NCBI GenBank assembly: GCA_947570615.1
Contig: CANOVJ010000048.1
Coordinates: 1-33,332, forward strand
DNA length: 33,332 nucleotides
Direction: 5' to 3'
DNA from: an uncultured Lachnospiraceae bacterium
GTDB taxonomy: Bacteria; Bacillota; Clostridia; Lachnospirales; Lachnospiraceae
Numbering within the stretch: position 1 is the stretch's first letter; every line of letters begins with the position of its first letter. Below are positions 1 to 8,192 of this stretch, one piece after another. The notes below the pieces were generated by a model. The model saw only the letters and a list, made by a program, of their open reading frames with translations. It was not told the origin of the DNA and searched no databases. A program made the translations under genes and the position numbers.

Positions 1-49
1 CATCTGCCTTACAAGCAGAGGGTCATAGGTTCGAGCCCTATAGGTCCCA
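1..49 (+). tRNA. tRNA-Val (anticodon TAC), 3' part only
   Basis: The window opens inside a tRNA. The anticodon arm TCTGC-CTTACAA-GCAGA reads anticodon TAC (valine). It is followed by a GGGTC-type variable loop, a T arm ATAGG-TTCGAGC-CCTAT and the acceptor 3' strand AGGTCCC with discriminator A at 49. CCA is not encoded. The acceptor 5' strand and D arm lie before the window. Confidence 0.9.
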
Positions 50-72
50 TTTGTTAACTTTATATTGATTAT

Positions 73-156
73 GCTGGTGTGGCGGAATAGGCAGACGCAA
101 AGGACTTAAAATCCTTCGGGAGCAATCCCGTGCCGGTTCAAGTCCGGCCACCAGCA
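73..156 (+). tRNA. tRNA-Leu (anticodon TAA)
   Basis: Complete class II tRNA. Acceptor GCTGGTG (73-79) pairs with CACCAGC (149-155), and A156 is the discriminator. The anticodon stem-loop AAGGA-CTTAAAA-TCCTT gives anticodon TAA. The long variable arm CGGGAGCAATCCCG is typical of tRNA-Leu, and the T arm is GCCGG-TTCAAGT-CCGGC. CCA is not encoded. It lies 23 bp after the tRNA-Val, so the two are probably co-transcribed. Confidence 0.95.
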
Positions 157-161
157 GCATA

Positions 162-206
162 AAGAGAATTCTTTCACGTAAAGCCGGGAAGGATTCTTTT
201 TTTTCT
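162..206 (+). terminator. Probable terminator of the tRNA pair
   Basis: An imperfect inverted repeat (AGAATTCTTTC against GAAGGATTCT) ends in an eight-T run at about 197-204, just after tRNA-Leu and before the next promoter. Confidence 0.5.
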
Positions 207-229
207 GCGCAGAGGGGGGAGAAAAATCT

Positions 230-258
230 TTGACAGGGATACCTGTGGTCCGTATAAT
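230..258 (+). promoter_or_regulatory. Sigma-70 (SigA) promoter of the MBL-fold gene
   Basis: TTGACA at 230-235 and TATAAT at 253-258 with a 17-base spacer, both perfect consensus. It lies 33 bp before the start codon of the MBL-fold gene. Confidence 0.85.
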
Positions 259-291
259 AGAATCAGCATATTTGAAAAGCGGAGTCTTCAT

Positions 292-1104
292 ATGGACGGA
301 TACAAAACGGACGAAGTAAAAATACACATTCTGGGGAGCTGTTCCGGCACGGAGCCTTACGAGGGGAGGCATCACACGTCGGTGCTCCTGGAGATTCCGG
401 GCGGAATTTACTGGCTGGATGCGGGGGAGTGCTGTGCCTATACGGCGTATCTGATGGGCATCGATCTGCTTAAGACGAGGGGGATTTTTATTTCCCACTG
501 CCATATGGATCACATTGGAGGCCTTGGGAATCTCCTCTGGAACATCCGAAAGCTGACGGTGGTGGAGCGGCGGCTTCCCCTGGCGGAGACGATTCCGGTG
601 TATGTCCCCTGGCCGGAGAGCTATCAGGCGGTGATGGACCTGCTGGAGCACACGGAGGATAACTTTTTCTGCCGGTATGCCCATGCAGGATATCCGGTGC
701 AGGACGGTCTGCTCTACCGGGGGACGCAGGGCGAGAGCGGGATCGCAGTGGAGGCTGTCCACAATCATCATCTGCGGCACGAGGAAGGGACGCCCTGGCG
801 GTCGTTTTCCTTCCGCGTACAGGTTTGTGGAAAGAACATTTTTTATTCGGGGGACACGCAGCGGGAGGATCTTGAATATACCGTGCCGGAGCGGTGCGAT
901 CTGCTCATGATCGAGACCGGGCATCATCAGATCGCGGAAATCTGCGAGAGTCTGAGGCGGTTCGGGAAAAGGCCGGGAAAGCTTCTGTTCATCCATCATG
1001 GCGTGAAGATTCTGAATAATCCCGAGTGGGCCCGGGAGGAGTTAAAGAGCCGGTGGGGGCCGGAGGGCATGATCGCGCAGGATCGGATGACGCTGGTATT
1101 GTAA
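292..1104 (+). CDS. MBL-fold metallo-hydrolase (RNase Z-like branch)
   Basis: 270 aa, cytoplasmic (no signal peptide or membrane segment). The metallo-beta-lactamase signature HCHMDH (residues 69-74) follows a glycine-rich LGSCSGTEP turn near residue 15. Later family motifs are YSGDT (about residue 186), ETGHH (about 209) and FIHHG, giving a complete set of probable zinc ligands. The fold hydrolyses phosphodiester, thioester or lactone bonds; the substrate cannot be read from sequence. The SGDT and C-terminal His layout resembles the RNase Z/ElaC and PhnP-like branch more than true beta-lactamases. The start is set by GGAG at 281-284, 7 bases upstream, below a consensus promoter. It probably heads a unit with the phosphoesterase 36 bp downstream. 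Confidence 0.85.
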   Translation: MDGYKTDEVKIHILGSCSGTEPYEGRHHTSVLLEIPGGIYWLDAGECCAYTAYLMGIDLLKTRGIFISHCHMDHIGGLGNLLWNIRKLTVVERRLPLAETIPVYVPWPESYQAVMDLLEHTEDNFFCRYAHAGYPVQDGLLYRGTQGESGIAVEAVHNHHLRHEEGTPWRSFSFRVQVCGKNIFYSGDTQREDLEYTVPERCDLLMIETGHHQIAEICESLRRFGKRPGKLLFIHHGVKILNNPEWAREELKSRWGPEGMIAQDRMTLVL

Positions 1105-1140
1105 GGGAAGGCGGCAGGCTGATAGGGAGGGAGAAATTTT

Positions 1141-1785
1141 TTGAGGTATTATATTGCGGATCTGCATTTTTTTCACGAGGCGATGAACCGGGAGATGGAC
1201 CGCCGGGGCTTTGAGAGTGTGGAAAGCATGAACGAATACATGCTGATGAAGTGGAACCGGAAGGTTCGCAGGAATGACGAGGTGGTGCTCCTTGGGGATC
1301 TGTCCTGGGGGAATGCGCAGGAGACGAACCTTCTGCTTACGCGGCTTAAGGGCAGGCTTTATCTGATCCAGGGTAATCATGACAGATTCCTGAAAAACAG
1401 GGAGCTGAACGCGGGGCGGTTTCAATGGATTAAGCCCTACGAGGAGCTCTCCGACAATAAGCGCAAGATCATTCTCTGCCATTATCCGATTCTGTTTTAC
1501 AACGGGCAGTACCGGGTGGACGCAGAGGGAAATCCCAGGACATATATGCTGCACGGACATGTACATGATTCCCGGGACCAGCGCCTTCTGGAAGCCTTTC
1601 AGAGGCAGATCAGAGAGACCCTGGCCACGGATATGGAGGGGAATGTAAGGCGGATTCCCTGTAATATAATCAACTGCTTCTGCGGTTATTCCGACTATGA
1701 ACCGCTGACCCTGGACGAGTGGATCGCCTGTGAAAGGAAGCGGACGGAAAATGTGAGGGAGGAAGCCGGCGCAGCCGCATGCTGA
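1141..1785 (+). CDS. Calcineurin-like metallophosphoesterase
   Basis: 214 aa. All five metallophosphoesterase blocks are present: DLH (D7, H9), GD (52-53), GNHD (78-81), CHYP (H114) and HGHVH (138-142), so a two-metal active site should be intact. Members cleave phosphomono- or diesters; this short bacterial group has no fixed substrate. The start is a TTG at 1141, chosen because AGGGAGG (1124-1130) lies 10 bases upstream and the DLH block begins at residue 7, as usual in the family. Residues 19-60 (FESVESMNEYMLMKWN then GDLSWG) match the small Firmicutes phage-like subgroup. The gene lies 36 bp after the MBL-fold gene with no terminator between, so it is probably co-transcribed. Confidence 0.85.
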   Translation: MRYYIADLHFFHEAMNREMDRRGFESVESMNEYMLMKWNRKVRRNDEVVLLGDLSWGNAQETNLLLTRLKGRLYLIQGNHDRFLKNRELNAGRFQWIKPYEELSDNKRKIILCHYPILFYNGQYRVDAEGNPRTYMLHGHVHDSRDQRLLEAFQRQIRETLATDMEGNVRRIPCNIINCFCGYSDYEPLTLDEWIACERKRTENVREEAGAAAC

Positions 1786-1880
1786 CAGAAGGTGTGTCCG
1801 CGGAGTGCTGTTTATAAGGATGGCTGTCGGAGCCCGGCATCAGTTGTTTCATATTTTGAGAAAGGAGAGATGAATTTCAT

Positions 1881-2657
1881 ATGGCAGGAGGAAGTAACAA
1901 ACCAAAGAAGGGCCTTATAATTGCGGGAGCGCTGGCCGCCGCTTTCGGGATGGGACTGCTTGCGTATCATGAGCTGAATACAAGGGTACTTGCGCCCACC
2001 AGATCGATCATTATGAGAAACGAGGCCTCCGGGCCCAGGCAACAGGAGGAGGAGGCTGTGCCCAAAGGGGAGGCCGGGAAGGAAGCGGAGTCTGATACGC
2101 AGGAGCGGGCAGAGGACGTATCTGTTGGGGGCGCAGGTATGGCGGCGGAAGGGGACGCTGCGGGTGAAACCTCTTTCATCGGGGAGGAGTCCGCCATGGA
2201 AGCGGCTCTCGCCCATGCGAACGTCGCGCAGGAGGACACATCTTATCTGGAATGCCATGTGGATTATGAGGATGGCAGAGCGAAATGCTATGATGTGGAA
2301 TTCCAGGTGGGAAATACGGAGTATGAGTACGAGATCGATCTGTATGACGGGAGCATTCTGGAGAGCAGTATGGATGCCAATGCCGATGGCCGCCACGGAA
2401 ACGGCCACAAAGCGGCGGCGCAGACAGACGGGACATATATCGGCGGGGAAGCCGCATGGGCGAAAGCGCTTGCACACGCCGGTGTGGGGGAAAGCGAAGT
2501 TACCGGAAAAGAGGTGGAGCTGGACGGGGACGACGGCCGGATGGTCTATGAGATTGAATTTGACGCGGGACGGACAGAGTACGAATATGAGATCGACGCG
2601 GTGAGCGGCGAAATCCTGAAATGGGACGAGAAGCGGCGGGACAGCCAAAGGGGCTGA
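1881..2657 (+). CDS. Membrane-anchored protein with two PepSY domains
   Basis: 258 aa. A short basic N-terminus and one hydrophobic helix (about residues 11-30) without a clear cleavage site suggest a signal anchor with the rest outside. Residues 40-97 are an acidic, low-complexity linker. Two PepSY-type repeats follow at about 99-163 and 186-247. Each has a helix with alternating Ala and His, then beta strands ending in an EYEYEID motif and a [DS]G-x-I-L turn. PepSY domains are thought to inhibit or chaperone secreted peptidases; no partner peptidase is adjacent. The start is ATG 1881 after AAAGGAGA (1861-1868); an ATG at 1870 is out of frame and reads only 16 codons. Confidence 0.8.
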   Translation: MAGGSNKPKKGLIIAGALAAAFGMGLLAYHELNTRVLAPTRSIIMRNEASGPRQQEEEAVPKGEAGKEAESDTQERAEDVSVGGAGMAAEGDAAGETSFIGEESAMEAALAHANVAQEDTSYLECHVDYEDGRAKCYDVEFQVGNTEYEYEIDLYDGSILESSMDANADGRHGNGHKAAAQTDGTYIGGEAAWAKALAHAGVGESEVTGKEVELDGDDGRMVYEIEFDAGRTEYEYEIDAVSGEILKWDEKRRDSQRG

Positions 2658-2749
2658 GAGGGCGTCCGCTGCTTAGAGACAAAGAGCAGGAATTAAGGGA
2701 CAAAACGGATTTTTTTCTTTCAAATCATTATACTGGTTCTGGAAGGGGT

Positions 2750-2770
2750 TTTGGAAAGGGCTTTCAAAAC
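2750..2770 (+). promoter_or_regulatory. Operator-like inverted repeat at the LacI-type regulator promoter
   Basis: Inverted repeat TTT-g-GAAAG-GG-CTTTC-a-AAA at 2750-2769 (8 of 9 arm positions pair), ending 3 bases before the -35 hexamer. Its core GAAAGGGCTTTCAAAAC (2754-2770) matches 15 of 17 bases at 4362-4378, in front of the importer operon. Probable autoregulatory site of the LacI-type protein. Confidence 0.65.
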
Positions 2771-2772
2771 GC

Positions 2773-2801
2773 TTGACTTGGAATGGGAATTTTAATATTA
2801 T
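2773..2801 (+). promoter_or_regulatory. Promoter of the LacI-type regulator
   Basis: TTGACT (2773-2778), 17-base spacer, TATTAT (2796-2801). Predicted transcription start near 2808, giving a leader of about 85 bases. Confidence 0.75.
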
Positions 2802-2893
2802 AAGAGCAGGGGCGGGAATGGAGGAGCGAAAGCTGACAGCTGAACGACACATTACCGTTACCTGTGAGGGGCAGGATTTGAGGAAGAAAATTT

Positions 2894-3964
2894 ATGCAGT
2901 CAAAAAAATTGGGTGACAACAAAGCGATTACAATTTATGATATTGCCAGGGAGGCGGGCGTCTCTCCGGCAACCGTCTCCAGGGTCCTGACAAACAGGGC
3001 AAAGGTCAGCAGTGAGAAGAGGGACAGTGTGCTCAGGGCCATTGAAAAATACAATTTCAGGCCCAACACCTTTGCCAGAGGGCTGGCGGAGACAAAGAGC
3101 AAGACCATAGGACTTCTGGTGGCAGATGTGCGGAATCCTTACTACGCGTCCATGTTTGTGGCCTGTGAGATGGCGGCCAGGATGGAAGGATACTCTGTGA
3201 TCCTGTACAATTTTCTGGGGGATGTGGAGCTGGAGGAGGAGCTTTTGGGACGTCTGCTGGAGCAGCGGGTGGACGCCATTATCCTTCTGGGCGGCCATGT
3301 GGATGAGCTGGTTTCCAATACCGGGTATGTGGAGGCGGTCAACAACGTGATGGCCACTACGCCGGTGCTGATCACAGGAAAGCTGGATGGTACCCAGTGC
3401 AGCGCGGTCCGCATCGACGCAATGAAATCCATGGAGCTGGTTCTGGAGCATCTTTTTTCACTTCACCATGAAAAGATCGCGGTGGTAGGCGGGCGCATGG
3501 ATGTGCTCTCCACCTATGAAAAAATTTTGAAGTTAAAGCAATGTCTGAAGGAGAAGGGAATTGAATTCGACCCGGCCCTGATTGGGGAGAACGGCGGACA
3601 TTATGATTTTGAGGCCGGATACCGTCAGATGAACAGTCTGCTCGAAAAGGGGATAAGACTCACGGCGGTGATTGCCATCAACGATTTTGCTGCGCTTGGC
3701 GTGATCAGGAGTATTCATGAGCATGGACTGAAGATTCCCGATGATATCTCTCTGGTAAGCTATGATAATACTTATATGGCGGAGGCGGTGGAGCCGAAGC
3801 TGACCAGTGTGGATTATAATTATGAGGAATATGGAAAGACGCTGGTGAGAACGGCGATAAAACTGGTTGAGGGGATGGGAGACGTGCAGAGGGTGCAGAT
3901 GGTGGAGCCCCGCCTGGTGGTGCGGGAGAGCAGCGCCATGTGCCGCAGGAGAGAGGAAATCTGA
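2894..3964 (+). CDS. LacI-family transcriptional regulator
   Basis: 356 aa. The N-terminal LacI helix-turn-helix is clear (ITIYDIAREAGVSPATVSRV, residues 12-31), followed by the hinge helix (RPNTFARGLA, 57-66). The periplasmic-binding-protein-like sensor domain runs from about residue 71 (KTIGLLVADVRNPYY) to about 345, full family length. GAGGAAG (2880-2886) precedes the start by about 7 bases. The gene has its own promoter with an operator-like palindrome, and a strong terminator separates it from the importer operon downstream. A near-identical palindrome at that operon's promoter implies it controls both. The ligand is inferred to be a galactoside or a breakdown product, from the GH35 neighbour. 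Confidence 0.92.
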   Translation: MQSKKLGDNKAITIYDIAREAGVSPATVSRVLTNRAKVSSEKRDSVLRAIEKYNFRPNTFARGLAETKSKTIGLLVADVRNPYYASMFVACEMAARMEGYSVILYNFLGDVELEEELLGRLLEQRVDAIILLGGHVDELVSNTGYVEAVNNVMATTPVLITGKLDGTQCSAVRIDAMKSMELVLEHLFSLHHEKIAVVGGRMDVLSTYEKILKLKQCLKEKGIEFDPALIGENGGHYDFEAGYRQMNSLLEKGIRLTAVIAINDFAALGVIRSIHEHGLKIPDDISLVSYDNTYMAEAVEPKLTSVDYNYEEYGKTLVRTAIKLVEGMGDVQRVQMVEPRLVVRESSAMCRRREEI

Positions 3965-4002
3965 CAGATTACAGGTAAATCGTAAATAAGTATACTGAAT
4001 GG

Positions 4003-4032
4003 AAAGGACGGATCACGCAGATCCGTCCTTTT
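4003..4032 (+). terminator. Intrinsic terminator after the LacI-type gene
   Basis: Perfect 9-bp stem GGACGGATC / GATCCGTCC with a 5-base loop, flanked by A's on the left and TTTT on the right. Confidence 0.9.
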
Positions 4033-4037
4033 CCGGT

Positions 4038-4115
4038 ATAAGGACAGTTCGCGGAGCGTGTCGGCGTTTGTTACAATAAGCTGTCTTGCGGAGCATGTCA
4101 GCGTTTGTTTTGTAC
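4038..4115 (+). repeat. Dispersed GGACAG repeat, copy 1 with a tandem half-copy
   Basis: ATAAGGACAGTTCGCGGAGC begins at 4038 and recurs with few changes at 24771 and 31845. Within this copy the GCGGAGC...GTCxGCGTTTGTT part repeats again 37 bp later (4081-4115). No reading frame. Probable REP-like extragenic element. Confidence 0.65.
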
Positions 4116-4138
4116 GGGAACGCACGGAGCAAAAACCC

Positions 4139-4184
4139 TGAAACGGTTTCATATTAATTCCGAAAACCTTCTGAAACAGTTTCA
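4139..4184 (+). promoter_or_regulatory. Pair of perfect palindromes TGAAAC-N-GTTTCA
   Basis: Two 13-base perfect palindromes at 4139-4151 and 4172-4184, centres 33 bp apart (about three helical turns), both in context C-TGAAACrGTTTCA-T. The GAAA...TTTC halves resemble the operator at 4362. They lie about 140-185 bp before the importer -35. The stretch 4185-4323 is AT-rich and holds nothing else I recognise. Confidence 0.55.
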
Positions 4185-4323
4185 TGCAGGACGTAAAACG
4201 AAATCTGAAAGTGGTCAATTATGTATAAAATCTTTCCCAATTTTGAACTTTCGGTAAAATAGACAAAAACAAATTGTAAAAACTGTTAAAAATGTGGAAA
4301 AAAAAGAAATTGGCGGTTACATA

Positions 4324-4352
4324 TTGACAAAAGATATGTAAAAGAATATCAT
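4324..4352 (+). promoter_or_regulatory. Promoter of the sugar importer operon
   Basis: TTGACA (4324-4329), 17-base spacer, TATCAT (4347-4352). The predicted start near 4359 lies just before the operator at 4362, so a bound repressor would block initiation. Confidence 0.8.
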
Positions 4353-4361
4353 CATTTTTAA

Positions 4362-4378
4362 GAAAGCGATTTCAAAAC
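4362..4378 (+). promoter_or_regulatory. Operator-like site overlapping the importer transcription start
   Basis: GAAAGCGATTTCAAAAC shares 15 of 17 bases with 2754-2770 at the regulator promoter. The AGAAAGCGATTTCA form also approaches the CcpA cre consensus (central CG, one mismatch at the first base), so catabolite control is an alternative or addition. Confidence 0.65.
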
Positions 4379-4401
4379 TAATAAGGATGGGAGAGAGGGT
4401 T

Positions 4402-5337
4402 ATGAAAAGAAAGAAAAATGGTGAAATGACCTTTATCCAGAAGGTTATAAGGTACCGGGTACTGCTTCTGATGTGCCTTCCGGCGATCGTGTTCTTTTTC
4501 TTGTTCAACTATGTGCCGTTGCCGGGCATCTATGTAGCGTTCGTCAAGTACAACTACAGGGACGGGATCTTCGGAAGTAAGTTCGTAGGGCTGCAGAACT
4601 TCGAATTTCTGGCAAGCTCCGGAAAGCTGTTGACGCTGACCAGAAACACGATCCTGTACAATATCGCGTTTATCCTGCTGGGGAATTTCCTGGCGGTGTT
4701 TGTGGCGATCCTGCTCAACGAAATGCGCAGCAAATGGTTCAAGAAGGTTTCCCAGACGCTGATGTTCCTGCCTTACTTCATTTCACAGGTACTGGTAGGT
4801 ATCCTGGTGTTCAACCTGTTAAACTATGATACCGGTTTTGTAAACGGAATCCTGACCAGCCTGGGGCTGGAAAGGTGGCAGCCATACGCGGATCCGAAGG
4901 TCTGGCCGGTGCTTCTGGTGGTGATATACCTCTGGCAGCAGACAGGATACAACTCGGTGGTATACTTCGCGTCGATCATGGGTATCGACGGAGAGATGAT
5001 GGAGGCGGCCAAGGTGGACGGCGCCAACGGCTTTCAGAGAATACGGTACATAATCCTTCCTTCCCTGAAACCTACCATTGTTATTCTGCTTCTGTTCGCA
5101 TTAGGCGGCATTGTAAAGGGTAACTTCGGTCTGTTCTACAACATTGTGGGCACCAACCCGATTCTCTACGAGACAACAGATATCATCGAAACTTACGTAT
5201 ACCGCGCAACCATGACGGACTTCAACTTCATGACGGCGTCTGCGGTAGGTTTGTATCAGTCCATCGTAGGGTTTGTGATTGTAATGGTGGTCAACTACAT
5301 TGTTAAGAAGATCGAACCGGATTACTCCCTGTTTTAG
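4402..5337 (+). CDS. ABC sugar importer permease, LplB type (subunit 1)
   Basis: 311 aa integral membrane protein with about six hydrophobic helices. The EAA cytoplasmic loop that docks the ATPase is at residues 201-220 (EAAKVDGA through ILP). The N-terminal MCLPAIVFFFLFNYVPLPGI segment and overall length fit the LplB (COG4209) branch of carbohydrate CUT1 permeases. ATG 4402 is preferred over ATG 4387: GGGAG (4389-4393) lies 8 bases before 4402, whereas 4387 has no usable ribosome site. First gene of a permease-permease-binding protein operon. No ATPase is encoded here, so a shared housekeeping MsmX-like ATPase probably drives it, as known for many Firmicutes CUT1 systems. Confidence 0.92.
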   Translation: MKRKKNGEMTFIQKVIRYRVLLLMCLPAIVFFFLFNYVPLPGIYVAFVKYNYRDGIFGSKFVGLQNFEFLASSGKLLTLTRNTILYNIAFILLGNFLAVFVAILLNEMRSKWFKKVSQTLMFLPYFISQVLVGILVFNLLNYDTGFVNGILTSLGLERWQPYADPKVWPVLLVVIYLWQQTGYNSVVYFASIMGIDGEMMEAAKVDGANGFQRIRYIILPSLKPTIVILLLFALGGIVKGNFGLFYNIVGTNPILYETTDIIETYVYRATMTDFNFMTASAVGLYQSIVGFVIVMVVNYIVKKIEPDYSLF

Positions 5338-5385
5338 AGAACAACATTCCAGACAAATGTATTTAATCGGAAGCGGAGGTCAATC

Positions 5386-6309
5386 ATGGCAAATAAAAAT
5401 ATGGATTTAATGGAATCAAGTGCCAAAGTAAAGCTGGGCACTTCGGATAAGATTATCAGGGGATTCGGATATGTGTTCGTAACCTTTTACGCAGTCTGCT
5501 GTGTCGTTCCTTTCCTTATCATCGTGAGTTCCTCCTTCACCAGTGAGGCGGCGATCAGGGAGTTTGGCGTACAGCTCTTTCCCAAAGATTTTACGCTGGA
5601 AGCGTACAAGATGGTAGCCAAGAGCGGCGGGATCTGGTGGTCCTATCTGCTGACCATCGTGATGACGGCAGTGGGAACCGGAGTGGGTTTGTCCATCATT
5701 TCAATGACGGGCTACGCTCTGCAGAGAAGGGATTTCCCCTTCCGCAACGCCATCTCCTTCTACATTTACTTCACCAGTCTGTTTTCCGCAGGCCTTGCTC
5801 CTTACTACCTGACGATGACACAGACTTACCACTTACAGGACAGTTACTTTGCAGTGCTTCTGCCTCTGCTGATGTCCTCCTGGCTGATCATTCTGATGAA
5901 GAACTTCGTGAAGGCCATTCCTCACGAGATCACAGAGTCCGGGAAGATCGACGGGGCCGGGGATATGAGAATCTTTATCTCCCTGATCCTGCCCATGCTT
6001 AAGCCGGCGCTGGCCACCATCGGCCTGTTCCTGGCGCTGGGTTACTGGAACGAGTGGTATCAGTCCTCCCTGTTTCTTGGTTCCAAGGTAACGGTTAAGC
6101 CCCTGCAGTATACACTGTATGAGGTTGTGAATAAGGTGGACGCCCTTAAGAACTCCGTAGCGGGACAGTTCGTAGACTTAAGCGACATTCCTCAGGAGAG
6201 TGTAAAGATGGCCAACGCCGTTCTGGCAACGGGCCCCATCGTACTGCTCTATCCCTTCGTGCAGAAGTATTTCATCAGCGGTATCACCGTTGGCGCGGTA
6301 AAAGGTTAA
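5386..6309 (+). CDS. ABC sugar importer permease, YtcP/LplC type (subunit 2)
   Basis: 307 aa, about six membrane helices. The EAA-type loop is at residues 181-203 (EITESGKIDGAGD through ILP). It belongs to the MalG-like partner branch (COG0395) that pairs with LplB-type permeases. The C-terminus FISGITVGAVKG is the usual ending of this branch. A GGAG ribosome site lies just before the ATG, 48 bp after the first permease. Together the two permeases should form the membrane channel that takes sugar from the lipoprotein encoded next. Confidence 0.92.
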   Translation: MANKNMDLMESSAKVKLGTSDKIIRGFGYVFVTFYAVCCVVPFLIIVSSSFTSEAAIREFGVQLFPKDFTLEAYKMVAKSGGIWWSYLLTIVMTAVGTGVGLSIISMTGYALQRRDFPFRNAISFYIYFTSLFSAGLAPYYLTMTQTYHLQDSYFAVLLPLLMSSWLIILMKNFVKAIPHEITESGKIDGAGDMRIFISLILPMLKPALATIGLFLALGYWNEWYQSSLFLGSKVTVKPLQYTLYEVVNKVDALKNSVAGQFVDLSDIPQESVKMANAVLATGPIVLLYPFVQKYFISGITVGAVKG

Positions 6310-6315
6310 TAAAGG

Positions 6316-6341
6316 TTGATGCTCTGCAAAGCAGAGTTCAA
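6316..6341 (+). promoter_or_regulatory. mRNA stem-loop between permease and binding-protein genes
   Basis: CTCTGC-AAA-GCAGAG hairpin with outer TTGA/TCAA pairs and no T run. Loops at this position in importer operons often protect or separate the abundant binding-protein message; that role is inferred. Confidence 0.5.
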
Positions 6342-6367
6342 TATAAAAAAATAAATGGAGGTAAAAA

Positions 6368-8077
6368 ATGAAAAAGAAATTACTTGCAGTACTTCTGGCT
6401 GCTACCATGGTAGTCGGCCTGGCAGCCTGCGGAGGCGGAAGCGATTCTTCCACATCCGACAGCACTCCTACAGAAGACACATCGTCTTCCGACGACGCAT
6501 CCGCCACGGATGACGCAGCCACAGACGATGCGGCGGCTACGGATGATTCCGCAGCGGGGGATGATACCACAGCTTCCTCTGACGATCCCTGGGCAGATGT
6601 GGACACATCCGAGCATGTAAAGATCGTTTACATGACCACCGGCGACGCTCCTTCAGGCGACAAGCTTGCCAACTATGAGGCGGTTATGGAGCAGTTAAAC
6701 GCGATCCTTACCGAGAAGGTAAACGCGGAGCTGGAAACCAATTTCATTTCCTGGACAGATTATCTTTCCAACTACAACCTGACGCTGGCCCGTATGGACG
6801 GAACCGTTGACCTGGTTGGTACCGCTTCCGACTGGCTGGACGCATGGCCTAACTCCAAGAACGGCGCGTTCCTTGAGCTCTCCGAGGACATGCTCAAGAC
6901 CTACGCTCCCCAGACCTGGGCAACCGTACCCGCTGAGAACTGGGAGCTGTGCAAATACAACGGCGAAATCTATCTGATCCCCGAGGATAACTATGCGCAG
7001 TGGACAAATCACGGCTATATTTATCGTCTTGACTGGGCGAGAGAGGCCGGACTCGCAGACGGCGTACATAGCTGGGAAGATCTGACCACCTACTGGAAAT
7101 ACGTGCGCGAGGCTTATCCTGATATCACTCCCTGGGATTCTGACGGAACCCATTATGCACAGATGGTGAGCGGCTGGATTGGTTCTCATTCCACCTTTGT
7201 GCCCATCGACGGTATCAATGCCGGCGCTATGTGGGGCGGCACCAAGGAAGATCTTTACACCGTTTACTCTCCTTATGTGACAGAGACAGACTCTCTGGTA
7301 GAGTATGCCAAGATGATGAAGGAGTGGGATGAGATCGGCGTATGGAAGACAGATGTTCTGAACAACACCGCTTCCACCAACCGTGACGATTTCAAGATCG
7401 GTAAGACGGCTGCCGACCAGCATCACACCCAGACCTGGACAGGTCTGTGCAGCCCGAAAGATCCTTCCAACAAAATTTACGAGGATGATCCGGACGCTGA
7501 GGTTGGCTTCTTCTACTTCGGTGAGGAGACCAAGAATGTAGTAGCCCTTTCCATCACCCACGGCGCTATGGCTATTTCCGCAGGAAGTGCCAATCCTGAG
7601 AGAGCCCTGATGGTTTACGACCTGCTCAGAAACGATCCGGACTGCTACAAGCTGTTCAACTATGGTATCGAGGGCGTTTCATGGGAGATGAACGAGGAAG
7701 GCCTTCGTCAGCAGCCTGAGGGATATACCGACGAGAAAGCCGGTATGGTTACCAACTTCTGGTGGGGACGTAACGACGATCTGGAGATCAAGTCCGCACA
7801 GACCAACTGGGATGCCGTTGACAAGCTCTATGCCGAGTATGACGGAATCAAGATCGAATATCCTTACGGTCAGTTCGTACCTGAGGTTGACAGCATTCAG
7901 GCCAAGATCCAGAACATCAACGAGATCCACACCAACTACATGAAGCAGATTTCCTTCGGTAAGTATTCCGGAACCGCTGAGGAGATCGTTGCCGAGTATC
8001 AGCAGAAGCTGAAGGATGCGGGTATCGACGATGTTACGGCTGAGCTGCAGGCACAGTTCGACGCACTTTACAAATAA
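6368..8077 (+). CDS. Sugar-binding lipoprotein of the ABC importer
   Basis: 569 aa. Lipoprotein signal peptide with lipobox LAAC, so Cys21 should be lipidated and the protein tethered outside the membrane. Residues 22-75 are a flexible tether rich in Ser, Asp, Thr and Ala. The remainder is a family 1 extracellular solute-binding domain of the large LplA type, with many Trp and Tyr residues suited to stacking on sugars. GGAGG lies just before the ATG. As the high-copy component it follows a stem-loop that may raise its message. The specific sugar is unknown; the downstream GH35 suggests a beta-galactoside oligosaccharide. Confidence 0.92.
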   Translation: MKKKLLAVLLAATMVVGLAACGGGSDSSTSDSTPTEDTSSSDDASATDDAATDDAAATDDSAAGDDTTASSDDPWADVDTSEHVKIVYMTTGDAPSGDKLANYEAVMEQLNAILTEKVNAELETNFISWTDYLSNYNLTLARMDGTVDLVGTASDWLDAWPNSKNGAFLELSEDMLKTYAPQTWATVPAENWELCKYNGEIYLIPEDNYAQWTNHGYIYRLDWAREAGLADGVHSWEDLTTYWKYVREAYPDITPWDSDGTHYAQMVSGWIGSHSTFVPIDGINAGAMWGGTKEDLYTVYSPYVTETDSLVEYAKMMKEWDEIGVWKTDVLNNTASTNRDDFKIGKTAADQHHTQTWTGLCSPKDPSNKIYEDDPDAEVGFFYFGEETKNVVALSITHGAMAISAGSANPERALMVYDLLRNDPDCYKLFNYGIEGVSWEMNEEGLRQQPEGYTDEKAGMVTNFWWGRNDDLEIKSAQTNWDAVDKLYAEYDGIKIEYPYGQFVPEVDSIQAKIQNINEIHTNYMKQISFGKYSGTAEEIVAEYQQKLKDAGIDDVTAELQAQFDALYK

Positions 8078-8132
8078 GATGAATTCCTGAAAAGCTCTGT
8101 ACAAACAGGAAGAAATAAAATATACCAGGTGA

Positions 8133-8192
8133 GGGGGCGGCATCGCCGCTTCCCCGCCTCGCGAAAAGGCAGGGGGAGAGCTCCTGCCTTTT
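8133..8192 (+). terminator. Two hairpins ending in a probable (partial) terminator
   Basis: First hairpin GGGG-GCGGC-ATC-GCCGC-TTCCCC (8133-8155). The second, AAAAGGCAGG / CCTGCCTTTT (8164-8192), has a perfect 10-bp stem ending in TTTT. It ends 25 bp before the GH35 gene, which has no evident promoter of its own, so it probably trims rather than stops operon transcription. Confidence 0.75.
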
